In this document: positions 10,694 through 20,692 of the stretch, one piece after another | How the letters are laid out: the number at the start of each line of letters is the position of its first letter | How positions within the stretch are numbered: the stretch's first letter is position 1 | Source of the DNA: Vesta saturnalis | Taxonomy: Eukaryota; Arthropoda; Insecta; Coleoptera; Lampyridae | DNA: 64,000 nt | Assembly (NCBI GenBank): GCA_036346205.1 | Contig: JARFJB010001172.1 | Location: 773,501 to 837,500, forward strand | Reading direction: 5' to 3' | The notes under the pieces: model-generated | Seen by the model: the letters and a program-made list of their open reading frames with translations, nothing else | Database searches by the model: none | Told to the model about the DNA's origin: nothing | Translations under genes and position numbers: made by a program

Positions 10694-10972
10694 AGAATAG
10701 CATATTTTTTTTATTGTCAAAAAGGTAAATATTGATTTAACCTACTTTTTACGTTTTCAATTTGATTAAAAATTCAAAGAGTAAGTCTATTTTGGAAAGC
10801 CTAATACAAAATATTCTATGATAAGTGTGGATCAATAAAACTTAATTTAATAATGAATATCGTGTCGTCAATTCGGTGATATAATTTCAAAACATTTGTC
10901 CAGGGAAATTGGGTTTATATTTTTAAAAAATAGTAATTTATTGTACAAGTCGATAAAGAAGCGTTTTAAATC
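10694..10972 (+). repeat. Dispersed ~275-bp repeat, copy 1 (possible solo LTR)
   Basis: About 275 bases match 24432-24702 in the same orientation (AGAATAGCA at the left; GGATCAATAAAACTT with a poly(A) signal in the middle; CGTGTCGTCAATT; CCAGGGAAATTGGGTTTA-like end). An internal AATAAA followed by a short tail would fit an LTR, but no TG..CA ends or TSD were confirmed. Confidence 0.7.
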
Positions 10973-11249
10973 GTGTATATTTCTATTTTATTTTGTGATA
11001 GTTCGTAAATAATTAATGTTTATGATTGTCACGTTTTTTCAAAAACATCACAAACTAACGTTACAGGGCCGGATGCAGGGGTGTCCTGGCCGGGGCAAAG
11101 AAAAAAGTGGAGGTCCTTTAAATTAATAAATATCTATTGATAATTTTATTTTTACACTTTGAAAACAAATTTCCACTATTATAATGCATACTTTATTTTA
11201 TCAGTTTTGAACATCATTATTGCAGTTGATAATTTAGTACATTTAAGTG

Positions 11250-13570
11250 CATGACACTTTACGTGTTTTCTTAGAGGCAAAATCATTAATAATTTCTCGA
11301 AGTCCATTTCTCAAAGTAAGTCACCCTCTATACTGAGCAATGGCAGATGTACAAGACGTTTTTGTGTCATCGTCGTAATAATTTTCAGTTTGGAAAATAA
11401 ATGTTCTCCGCTGCAATTAGCCGCCATCAATACCAAGTACATTCTCAATGTTAAGAAGTGCAGCGCCTAAGTTCTTATCCATCAGAATCCTGTAGAAGAA
11501 CATTTCTTTTGGTTCACTGTCGACATTGTAGTCCTTCTTGAAACTACAAATTGGACCAACTCATTCCCAAGACTGATCTCCAGATCGCCGTTGTAAATCT
11601 CCAGTAAGTTATCGGCAGCCTTGTGTAGCTCCGATATACTTAAATCATCTAAATGATTTAAAAAAATCGCTCGAATCCTATCACTTAGAGATCCTGAAAG
11701 CTGATCAACCACAGGAATAAAACTTCCTACTCGAAATTGTTCTTTCGGTGACAAGTGGGTATTTGAGGACTTCGCACAATCTAATGGACTTAGCCTAACA
11801 TTTCTCGATCTTGGGCGTCTTTCGATATATTCAGCTGTACCTAATATTTTCAGCGCTGCTTCTTCGTACTTGTCAAACTTTTCTCCTTTGGACACGACGA
11901 ATGATTTGAGCGATTTCAGCGCTTCCACTGCAGAAGAAAGAACCATTTTTGGATTTTGCAACAATTTGTTAGTAGCATTGAATCGCTCTAGGATGTCGTT
12001 CCAAAATTCAGCGTATAGTGCGATTTCGAGACTTCCCATTTTGTTTCAAAGTCTGGCGGCCTCGATTTTGTCGTCTTCCTGTTCTTGGTCATGAGATATG
12101 TCAGCAACGGCTTCTTTGATTTTCTCGTAACCATACACAATACATTTTGCTGCATATTTTTGGAACGTCAAATGTATTATTCTTCGATAAGTTCTTGACC
12201 AAAATTGCAAATCGCTCGCTAGTCGCAGTGAAAAATACGTACAAATTTTGGACGAAATCGAAGAACTGAACAGCGCCAGTACAAGAATTAGCTGCCGCTT
12301 TGCCAACTAAGTTCAAAAAGTGGCCACAGCAAGGAACAAACACGGACAAATGATTTTTTTGCAAAATTAAAACTTGCATCCCATTGTGCTTGCCACTCAT
12401 GTTTGCAGCGTTGTCATACGATTGATCACGGCAGTCACCAATATCAATGTTATGAGTATTTAAAAATTCAATTAGCACGTTTGCTATAGCAGCGCCAGTA
12501 TGACCACAATTTGAAATAAAAGTAAGCAATCTTTCCTTCGGAGCACATCCTTCCATATACCGTAACACTACTGTCAGTTGATCAATGTATTCTTCATCAG
12601 GTATAGAATCAACTGATATTGAATAATTTTTTGATTTTTTAATTCTTGCTACAATCTCATTGAGGATTCTTTCTCCCATCAAAGCAATAAACTCCTCGCA
12701 GATTGTAGATGAAAGATAATTGACGTGGCCACTTCCTTTATTTCCTGTATCTTTCAAATGACTTGAGAGAAATGGATCGTACTCTGCTAACAATTCCTAA
12801 ATACCTAGAAAATTACCATTTTTCGGTGAACCAATTAATTCGTCATCACCTCTGAAAGATAGACCTCGTTATGCAATAAAGTTTATTGTACTAACGACTC
12901 GCAATAAAACTTTTCGCCAATATTGCGTTTGCTCTGCTTCTTTCTCGCTAAACTCTGATCCATGCGTCCCTGTGTCACCAAGTTTTGCCAAAATCGTGAT
13001 AGCTACCAGGTGATTTTTTGAATTTCCGTGTTCACAAATACGTTCAGATGCATGTTTCCAGGTATTAAATCCATCTTCACTGAGTTGTATTGTCTGAGTT
13101 GCTACTACCTTACACGCATAACAGTAAATTTTCACCTTCGTTGGAGAAAAGCAAAGCCAAAACGATTCGAGGTCTCATTGTTCTTATTTTTGCGGAGAAA
13201 CAGATATTTCGAGCATTTTCGAATGGAACTTGAATCAGTTTTCTTCTGAAATTGTTCAAAAACATGTTCATCACAATTCTAAAGACCACTGGAACCTTTA
13301 TTGGCCCAAAAAGCAATCATGTTGTGTATGAGTATATCTGACCAGAGAACAATGTCATAGCCGAAACCATCGATTTTCGTTGATGTGGGAATGACATGTT
13401 TAGCGACATCTTGTTCTTCAAGGGGTTTCTTCGTAATAAATAATGATTTGAGTTTTGGGGTTTTAGCGAGAATTTCCTCTTCTTTCTTTTTGCGTTCTGC
13501 AGCCTTCTGCCTCTTTTGCATTCTGATTGCGAAAACTCGAGGAGTTTTGTGCCGATCACTCGAGTCACCC
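11250..13570 (-). pseudogene. hAT transposase relic 2 (ZMYM1/DUF4371 type)
   Basis: Minus strand, N to C terminus. A basic, Lys-rich start lies at ~13570 (MGDSSDRHKTPRVFAI). A TTF zinc-finger part is at 13290-12869 (KIYCYACKVV, then WKHASERICEHGNSKNH). The DUF4371/RNase-H-like part at 12793-12101 shows SVDSIPDEEYIDQLT, DNAANMSGKHNGMQ and HFLNLVGKAAANSC. A helical part runs 12306-11482 (SLEIALYAEFWNDIL), and a decayed hATC tail to ~11250 ends REIINDFASKKTRK. At least four frameshifts or stops break it (near 13135, 12830, 12180 and 12045). It is the gene of the 11064-19171 element and is inactive. Confidence 0.85.
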
Positions 13571-13797
13571 ATCACCCATGCAATCACTATGTAGAAAAGA
13601 AAAAAAACATGCAGATTGCATCGAGCAGAAGTGAAATACCAATGAAAATCAACAAGGAATGAGAGAATATGTATAGAGGCAATGAAGAAATAATAATAAT
13701 AATAATATTGTAATTTTCTTAAATTTTTTTTACATAACATTAGAATGCTAAAAAATTACATTAAACATTTATTGTGGAATTCTTTAAGGAACTACTA

Positions 13798-14353
13798 TGC
13801 GTGACCAAATTATTAGGGACAGTGCTTCCAGAGTTTTTTTTTATCGATTTTAATTTTAATTCGATTGGCGACAGACTTCGAAACCCCTGCAATAGTTGCT
13901 ATATCTCTCTGGGAATGTGTAGAGTGCAGTAACAACGTTGGTATTTCTCTGCATTTTCTTGCAGAAATATCCAAACTCTTGCCCATACTAAAAAAATATT
14001 ATGTCGAACCGTTCACAAAATTCAAATCCACAGTTAAAACTTACCAAAAGTATTGTAATAAGAAGCACTACTAACCTTTTAATTATTTTAGTTACGAAAA
14101 CTGGCGAAAAACAAATAGGAGATATTAAAAATGTCGATCCAGCAAACCGCACTTTTTGACGAATGGGAACCGAATGAGAGGAAACGTCACTTAAATGATA
14201 AATGATGCACATTTTCAGTACAATAATTATGATACCAGTACCAATATCAAATGAAATAACCCTTTGAAAACCACTTTTTTCTCTCAAACAGTTCTTTTAA
14301 ACTAGAAATTACGTAAATATGAGCACTGTCCCTAATAATTTGGCCTCCCACTG
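13798..14353 (-). mobile_element. Internally deleted Tc1-like element
   Basis: Ends share ACCAAATTATTAGGGACAGTGC-type inverted repeats (13803-13825 and 14321-14344), with TA at 13796-13797 and 14354-14355. On the minus strand from ~13986 an ATG opens MGKSLDISARKCREIPTLLL, then THSQRDIATIAGVSKSVANR, the N-terminal helix-turn-helix of a Tc1-family transposase. The catalytic part is missing, so at ~556 bp this is a deletion derivative that could move only in trans. Confidence 0.8.
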
Positions 14354-14358
14354 TAGTT

Positions 14359-14433
14359 CCCTTGATAGGTCAGATGGTTAAAAGCCCTACTCTAGATAAG
14401 TAGTGGTCGTGGGTTCGAGTCCCACTCGAGGCA
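14359..14433 (+). repeat. tRNA-like sequence, probably a SINE head
   Basis: An A-box-like TAGGTCAGATGGTTAAAAGC and a perfect B box GGTTCGAGTCC are present. The T arm (GTGGG/CCCAC) and anticodon arm (CTACT/AGTAG, loop CTAGATA) pair perfectly; the acceptor pairs six of seven positions; the D stem is poor. A serine-type anticodon (AGA) without the long variable arm of tRNA-Ser argues against a working tRNA. It is related to 22142-22214. Confidence 0.6.
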
Positions 14434-15406
14434 ATCTTTTACTGTATGTACGTTGGTAGTTCCAATAATTCATAATTTATACTGTTATGACTTTGTCAGT
14501 ATTAGCACTTAGATGCGTTTAGTTTGCAAGCTTTCTTTAATTTGTATAAAAGATATCTTAAATTACATATTTTATGAGAGATAATTTCGATAGTTATCGC
14601 GATTCACATCGCCTCGTACCATACTCGACAACGAATTCAACTGAAATGAGTGATTTTCTTCAAGAATACATTATCATAATTACTAACACGTAGGCAAAAA
14701 GAAATACTTGCGAGAGTGCGTTTTGAGATGAAAAAATAGTTGAAGATGAAGATTCAACAACCTATAGCAAAAAATATTTTCAAACTCACAAAATCAAACA
14801 CACGTTCTGTCAATAATAACACACTCTCACAATCGTGTATAGCAGGCCGCAAGAACAACTAAAATACTTTCAACACTGCAAAAAAATAATTGGAGATCAC
14901 CCACCACGATGCTCGCTTATCATTTGTTTACATGCGACTTGAGTCTATAGTAAACGAAACGCTCCGCCTGTGGCGTGCTCGCGTAAGTAAGGGAGATCTC
15001 ACAAAAAGAATTACACAAGTTGCTTGTGACAAGTAATTACAAAAGCAGTGTATTGAATTCTAATTTTTATCTTTTATTCAACCGTACGAGGACTGTGAGA
15101 ACACTCTGAGTTTCTTCAGGAGACTAAAATTGGTCCCAAAGACCTAGAACCAAAGCTTCAAATTCTAAGAGCTCTCTATTCTTTTTATTTTATTACTTTA
15201 TACAAATACAGTCATATTATATGTTCAAGTTATACCTCTTCGACACTCTCCTCTCCGCATCGATGTGTTTTTGACAACATGCTTCAGATAATTCTTAGAA
15301 GAATAAAACAAGATAATCTAACAAATGACTAAGAAAAAGAAGAACTAGAACTAAGTCAGTGAGAGAACAGTGTGAAGAATTGAATATAAATCTCAGATTC
15401 CATCAA
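14434..15406. other. Non-coding sequence of hAT element 2
   Basis: Nearly 1 kb between the tRNA-like sequence and the nested 3.6-kb element. No ORF, repeat or RNA gene could be supported. Confidence 0.5.
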
Positions 15407-15479
15407 AGTAGTAATGGGGCACCTTCCGCCATCTTGGATTTTGACGTCACTTCCGGTTTTACACGCCCACGTGGGAGAC
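15407..15479 (+). promoter_or_regulatory. Left TIR with YY1, CRE, ETS and E-box motifs
   Basis: Within 73 bp: CCGCCATCTTGG (reverse of CCAAGATGGCGG, a YY1-type site); TGACGTCACTTCCGG, which reversed is CCGGAAGTGACGTCA, the composite ETS-CRE motif known from vertebrate promoters; and CCCACGTGGG, a palindromic E-box. The motifs are read directly from the sequence. Function in this organism is inference. Confidence 0.6.
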
Positions 15480-15525
15480 GTACCCCCTAGGGGCACGTTT
15501 TATAAATCTAGACGCCTCTTTTATG

Positions 15526-15574
15526 ATCGAGGTATTTTCTCCTAAGACGGCGTCTTAGGAGAAAATACCTCGAT
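15526..15574. other. Near-perfect hairpin, 23-bp arms, 3-base loop
   Basis: Bases 15526-15548 and 15552-15574 are exact reverse complements around the loop GGC, and six T residues follow. It lies 47 bp inside the left TIR of the 3.6-kb element. It could be a structural end feature, a transcription stop or a hairpin RNA. Such a palindrome would be unstable in cloning. Confidence 0.85.
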
Positions 15575-15688
15575 TTTTTGTGTTAGCGTGTTTTCGTGGT
15601 AGCGTTTTTCGTTTGTGTGTTTTTGTGTTAGCGTGTTTTGAGTGTTTTTTGTGTTAGTGTGTTTTTCGCGTTTGCGTGTTTTCGCGCT

Positions 15689-15691
<3 letters not shown>

Positions 15692-15731
<40 letters not shown>

Positions 15732-15860
15732 TGTGCGCGTGCGTGCGTGCGTGCGTACGTACGCGCGTGCGTGCGAGCTTACGTGGGTGCGTGCGGTTGT
15801 ACGTGCGAGCGTGCTAGCTTGCGTGCGTGTGTACGTACGTGCGTGTGTGCATGCGTGTTT
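15692..15860 (+). repeat. (GT)n and GTGC-rich simple repeat
   Basis: A pure (GT)n tract to 15730 passes into GTGCGTGC/GTACGTAC-type sequence up to ~15860. Cys/Val/Arg-rich open frames here are artefacts of the repeat. A similar GTGC tract lies at 26205-26300. Confidence 0.9.
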
Positions 15861-16133
15861 TTCGTTTGATCCTCGTGCTAAAGCAGTGCTAGTCGATTGT
15901 ATGTAGTTGTAGGCACTATTGTGTTGACTAAAAGCTATAATTGGCAACGTTGCTTGCTATACCCAGTCCATGGAGTTATGTTTAATTAGATTTTTTTTTT
16001 GACAGATGTATTTATTTATGATAAGACCAGGCATGCATGTAAAGTAATATAGAGGCGAAACTAACTAACTAATGTGTTTTGCTACTACACGTATCACAGT
16101 ATTGAAGATTCTGTTTATGTATTAGAAAACGTA

Positions 16134-16660
16134 TTACAGTCTCGAAACGGAATGCAGATAAAAATTGAAGGAAGTGAATACGGTACAACTTCTGCGAACG
16201 AGCTGAAAGATTTGAAGCGTGTGCAGCATTTCCAGAGCCGTGTTGAAACCAGTTAATTTAGAGTTAACCTCGTGCCCATGTAATAATGTCTGATAAACTA
16301 TTAGGGTTATTAGCTTGCTTGATAGATTACAATATAATCGTTCAAGGTGCAGATGATGAGGAGACTGTATCTCAAAAAATCTCGTTTGATCTCGTGAGAT
16401 GTGTATAGCTTTTCTTAAAAAATACCTGCGAGGCGGTCTCATTCAAAAAATCTCATGCATGCAGAAAAAAAACATCAATAATCGTTAGCACTGTAGCTGT
16501 ATCCGCTATTATGCTTACTTAATGTACCACTAGTATAGCTTTTTTGATATCGAGAGAAGAAGCAAGATTTCGAACGGTTGTAGTATTTCCAGAGCTCTAT
16601 CGAAATCAATTAAATTTAAGAATAATCCCATCTCTATGTAATAATAGATGTAGTATAAAA
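16134..16660 (+). repeat. Diverged direct duplication of ~90 bp
   Basis: The stretch AAGATTTGAAGCG...CATTTCCAGAGC...CCATGTAATAATG at about 16205-16290 recurs in diverged form at about 16563-16650 (AAGATTTCGAACGG...TATTTCCAGAGC...CTATGTAATAAT). Spacing is ~360 bp. Both are inside the 3.6-kb element and non-coding. Confidence 0.6.
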
Positions 16661-16990
16661 GTTAAATATTTTAAGTATTTAATGTGTAATCACTGTTTAA
16701 TGAGTTTTTTACGTTACCTGAAGATTCAATTATTTAAAAAGTAATTTCCGCGTTAGCAAAATTTTTAAAATATTTGTGTTTTGCATGCAAATTTTTTTGT
16801 AGGTACATGTTTTGTTAAATACGAATTCAGGTTTTTTCTGTATTACTTTCTAAAATAGTTAATGACAGGTATGTAATCGAGTGTTTATATTCATCCATTC
16901 ACAAAGTGTGTTTTAGTGAGACACGTTGTATAAAAATCTCAGTTTAACATATGGTAGCGTGGAAGGAAAAACTTCTAAAGGTAAGCGTAT

Positions 16991-16995
<5 letters not shown>

Positions 16996-17046
<51 letters not shown>
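16996..17046. repeat. (TA)n microsatellite
   Basis: About 25 uninterrupted TA units. The short open frame around it (16951-17169) is not credible. Confidence 0.95.
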
Positions 17047-17049
<3 letters not shown>

Positions 17050-17388
17050 TTTTACCTGATATTACTAACAAAAATGCTGATAAAGATTTTTAAATATATT
17101 ATTACACAGGTTAACGTCATAAGATCAGCTCTACAAAATAGCAGGTACGCACGGATTTTAAACTTATAGTTATTGTTAATTCGCGTATATAATAATAAAC
17201 CATTAAAACCTTTTGCCTTTTATTTCCATTATATCAGTTTGATATTCTTAAAACATGTTAATTTTAATTTAACTCTATGTTATATGTAAGTAATTATTAC
17301 TTTTTAATGGGTTTTTACAGCTGTTAATGAACACGTTACAATGAACTAGTTTTGTGTGTATGTAATTAAGCATGCAAATAAATCAGAT

Positions 17389-17450
17389 ATGATGTTCCTA
17401 ATGTATAGGTGGTGACTGTTTAGAGGATCTGCCTATACATAAAGCATCAT
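17389..17450. ncRNA. miRNA-precursor-like hairpin (candidate only)
   Basis: ATGATGTTCCTAATGTATAGG (17389-17409, 21 bases) pairs with 17432-17450, leaving one small bulge, around a 22-base loop. Size and shape fit a pre-miRNA or a small MITE stem. There is no sign of conservation or expression to be read from this window. Confidence 0.3.
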
Positions 17451-17755
17451 TGCATTAGGGTAGAAATTATTTATTATTTCACGTCATATTTAATTAGACT
17501 TTAATGCATTCAGTTTGATCTGTAATCTGATTTCCGCAAACTGTAAGACATAATTTCGGCTGATTGATTGAGTTTTATCTGATGATCGAACGTGATTTGT
17601 TTGAGATTGATTAATTAATTGATTTGTTTGTGCGTGTTTGAGAAAGAGAGGGGGGAGGAAGAAACAAGATAGAGCAAGAGAGAGGTGTGCATTATCATCT
17701 TCAGAAAATGTTCATTAGTCTATACGCCACTAGATGACGCTAAAATCAATTTTTA

Positions 17756-18035
17756 CTCAAGGGGGCCAGGGCGCCAACCCTGATACAAGTCCTACCTTAC
17801 AAGAACCTCCTTATTAGAATACAATTTTGTATGACGGGTCGAAGGCCTACAGCTGTAAGATTAAGTTAGAACAACACACAATTGCATCAAGGGGGCCACG
17901 ATAGGAGCTAAGCTCTACACTTGTCTTATAAGGTTAGGTTCCCACACCATTTCCAGCCAGGGGGCGAAGGCCTGAGAACAAGTTGCGAAGCCCTACACGT
18001 GTCGCACAAGAACCTCCTTATTAGAAATACAACGT
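17756..18035. repeat. GC-richer degenerate repeat cluster
   Basis: Three related blocks begin CAAGGGGGCC or CAGGGGGCG near 17758, 17887 and 17958. Two end with AGAACCTCCTTATTAGAA followed by a short tract and ACAA. Composition differs from the AT-rich neighbours. No coding capacity is seen. Confidence 0.6.
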
Positions 18036-18469
18036 TTTAGGTAAAATATCATCCAATAGCATGTGGCCATTTTAAAGCAATAGGGTCGATGATTTTAATA
18101 ATAATATCTTATTAATTATGCAATTTCCAGCATTGTATGCGTGTGCATTTGCCCAACCTCCAGGGGCACTGTTCTTAATATAGCCAGAAGGACCTTAATA
18201 CCACCAAAATAACCCTAAGATTAACCCTACACCAGCCCCCCCCCCTAAATACAACCTGTAGATAGGCATTAAAATAAATGTAATAACAATCTCATTTGAT
18301 CAAAAAAATACGCTAATAAAGTAAAATGGGAAATACAGTCAATGTGTACGTGATTATTATTATCTAATCAATTCTTTAAATAATATCTGATAAACAAGTT
18401 CTAATAAAGTTAATAGTAAAACACAAAATTAAATAAACTATCTTTTACATCATTTCCCAGGGGCTAAAA

Positions 18470-18600
18470 ATAATTAATTAATAAAAATAATTAAAGATCA
18501 TAATCATCTTAAAGCTATCAGATTAAGAATTTCCCTAGGATAATTAATTAATAAAAATAATTAAAGATCATCATCTTATATTAATAAAAATAATTAAAAG
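18470..18600. repeat. Short AT-rich tandem repeat
   Basis: The motif AATAAAAATAATTAAAGATCA (or close variants) occurs three times, near 18481, 18548 and 18580, in the approach to the E-box array. Confidence 0.6.
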
Positions 18601-18609
18601 ATCACCATC

Positions 18610-18960
18610 TCAAAATAAGGGTAATAAATACGGTCCTTCACGTATGCCATTAAAAATCAAAAACTTTAATTAGGGATGAAAAAGAAAGGATTCAAAATAC
18701 GGTCTCACACGTGGGTGTGTAAAAAATAAGGGTTGAAAACACGGTCTCACACGTGGGCATATAAAAATAATAAGGGTTGAAAAGGGCCTTCGAAAAGAAA
18801 GGATACGGTCTCACACGAGGGTATATAAAAAATAATTAGGGTTGAAAATGTGGTCCCACACGTGAGTGTGTAAAAATAGGGGTGAAAAAATACGTCCTAC
18901 ACGTAAACAAGTAAAAAATAAGGGTGGAAAATGCGGTCTCCCACGTGGGCGTGTAAAACC
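18610..18960 (+). repeat. Tandem array of ~40-50-bp units carrying CACGTG E-boxes
   Basis: About seven units of the form AAGGGTTGAAAA-ACGGTCTCACACGTGGG-TGTAAAAA. CACGTG or a one-base variant recurs at ~45-bp spacing up to the right TIR, which supplies the last unit. Such subterminal repeats often bind an element's transposase, or could bind host bHLH proteins. Confidence 0.8.
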
Positions 18961-19008
18961 GGAAGTGACGTCAAAATCCAAGATGGCGGAAGGTGCCCCA
19001 TTACTACT
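18936..19008 (-). promoter_or_regulatory. Right TIR with the same motif cluster
   Basis: Exact inverted copy of 15407-15479. If it has promoter activity it would fire inward in the same way as the left copy. It abuts the tandem array at 18610-18935, whose units repeat the CACGTG core, so the E-box is shared between TIR and array. Confidence 0.6.
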
Positions 19009-19179
19009 CATCAATGAATATAAATTTTATATAGAACGAACATATCCTTGGTTTACAAATATACTTAATTTTATTGTTATAAAATTTTTGAATCCAAGGT
19101 TTGTGGAGGCACTTAATATGTGGGGGCTCCAGGTCCTCCCCCCAGGGTTGTTCGCCGTGCATCCGGCCCTGTAACGTTA

Positions 19180-20176
19180 AAAGTTCCATGGCAATTTGGA
19201 TTACGCAATAGTGTATTAAAAAACAATTTCATAAGACCAGTCTGGAAGCACGAATTCAAGTTTAAAAAACGAGTGCTTTAAGGTCTTATGAAACACGTTT
19301 TTTTTTAATTTGCCGTTTTTAAACAAAAATTTTTACTTTAGTTGATTAGGGATTTTTGTGACGGTTGGTAATGTCTTAATTTTAAAAGTCTAAATTTGAT
19401 CTAGTCGTCTTTTGTTTATCCAAATTCAGCCACTGTAAGCCACTTTGCTTACGATAATTAAATTGGTTTATTTTAATTGGCATCGGTCTAACTCACTCGG
19501 GTCTTTCACTAGCAAGACAGGGTTGGGTTCGCTTGCATAGATAATTTTGGCTAAACACCGTTCACACTAAGTGATTCTAATATAATGGTTTAAACGTATA
19601 TCACCTATTCGCTAAATAACTAAATAACCCTAGGTATTTCAACTTAACTTACTAACGACAAAAGAATAAAATATGTACAACAAATGAAGTAAATGAAGCA
19701 GGCAATTCTCTTTCTTTTTCTCGACGCCCTGGACGGCAGGTGGTCTTTATAAAGAAAAACCCAAAAAAATGACTTATAATTTATTAAGAACTCTTAGGCC
19801 TGCTTTGTAAACGGGAGCTATCGGAAGCCGTTTTGTAATGTTACCGGTATTACATAAGGGGAGTACAGGGCAACGATCGCGCTTGCGTTTGAGAGAAGGT
19901 CAGTTCCGAAGAAAAATCAATACATGAAAGTAAAGTTTGTGCGCATGACTATTTTCATATACGAGTTTGGTTTCAGATTGAATAGATGTATTCCTTTAAA
20001 AGGAATGTTTACTAAATGATAATATTTGTAGGATATAAAAATGTAATTATTACTGTTTACTACAGGCGTACCGGCTTCGGGTTGATTAATTACGGAAGTT
20101 TTTAGTCTAATTATTAGGAAATAATAAATATAATATCAAATGTTAACTAAAGAATGACAGGAAAATATTTTCTGCA
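19180..20176. other. Non-coding flank right of hAT element 2
   Basis: I see no gene, RNA or convincing repeat in this ~1-kb stretch. Confidence 0.5.
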
Positions 20177-20692
20177 TTAAGGCGAGATTTTAGCCACATG
20201 TGTATCTCGAAAACAATATCTTTGACTTCGACAAATTCGTCTTTTATTTATAAATACATCAATTTAATTTTTTCTACACACGAAGGAAAAAGGTACTGTA
20301 GAGCTATAAAGGCTTCTTTCGCGTGGTCGCCTTCAGGGGAGTTTTATAAAAAACCAAAATTCTTTAAATTGAGCAATTTTGACATGCTGTAATTCAAGTA
20401 AAATTGTATTTCTGCATAGCTTCAGAGATCACCTTTGGGAATTAAAAAAAATAAACTTATTGTTCGGAAAAATTCCGCGGCTGAGTAATCTTTCTAAGAA
20501 AATGGATCGTCGCGTCAAACCTTGAAGTTTTGCCGCCGAGACTACGGAGGGGAATACAGTATTACTACCGAATTCAGACCGCATCCGTTCGGGCGAGCTT
20601 TTTCAAATTTATTCATTGCCGTTTCTACTTTCCTGTACTCCCATTCACTCCTTGCGAATTTGCACATGCGGTCCGCTTAAATCTCGTCTTAA
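20177..20692. repeat. MITE-like inverted repeat flanked by TTAA
   Basis: TTAAGGCGAGATTTTAGCC...ACATGTG at 20177 is the diverged inverted counterpart of CACATGCGGTCCGCTTAAATCTCGTCTTAA ending at 20692. Both outer edges are TTAA, the target of piggyBac-type elements. The ~508-bp interior has no real ORF (20198-20392 is not credible). Arm divergence keeps confidence moderate. Confidence 0.5.

Larger units (their letters stand above)
15407..19008. mobile_element. 3.6-kb element, perfect 73-bp TIRs, 6-bp TSD, no coding capacity
   Basis: Bases 15407-15479 are the exact inverted copy of 18936-19008 (starts AGTAGTAATGGGGCACC). CATCAA flanks it on both sides (15401-15406 and 19009-19014). A 6-bp TSD with 5'-AG termini is the reported end structure of Polinton/Maverick elements; Dada elements also make 6-7-bp TSDs. 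No capsid, polymerase or integrase is present. The interior holds a near-perfect hairpin, a GT/GTGC tract, diverged duplications, a TA microsatellite, a miRNA-like hairpin and a tandem array, so this is at most a non-autonomous derivative. It sits in hAT element 2. Confidence 0.8.
11064..19171 (-). mobile_element. hAT element 2 with perfect 8-bp TSD, enlarged by nested insertions
   Basis: The element starts CAGGGCCGGATGCA at 11064 and ends with the reverse complement TGCATCCGGCCCTG at 19158-19171. Both ends are flanked by the same 8-mer TAACGTTA (11056-11063 and 19172-19179), the TSD size of hAT elements; the 8-mer is itself palindromic. Inside, on the minus strand, lie a ZMYM1-like transposase relic, a Tc1 derivative (13798-14353), a tRNA-like sequence (14359-14433) and a 3.6-kb AG-terminated element (15407-19008). 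Without the insertions the hAT would be ~4 kb. Confidence 0.88.

Noticed and set aside
15642..15947. Cys/Val/Arg-rich and Thr/His-rich open frames in opposite directions
   Set aside because: They are translations of the (GT)n/(GTGC)n simple repeat.
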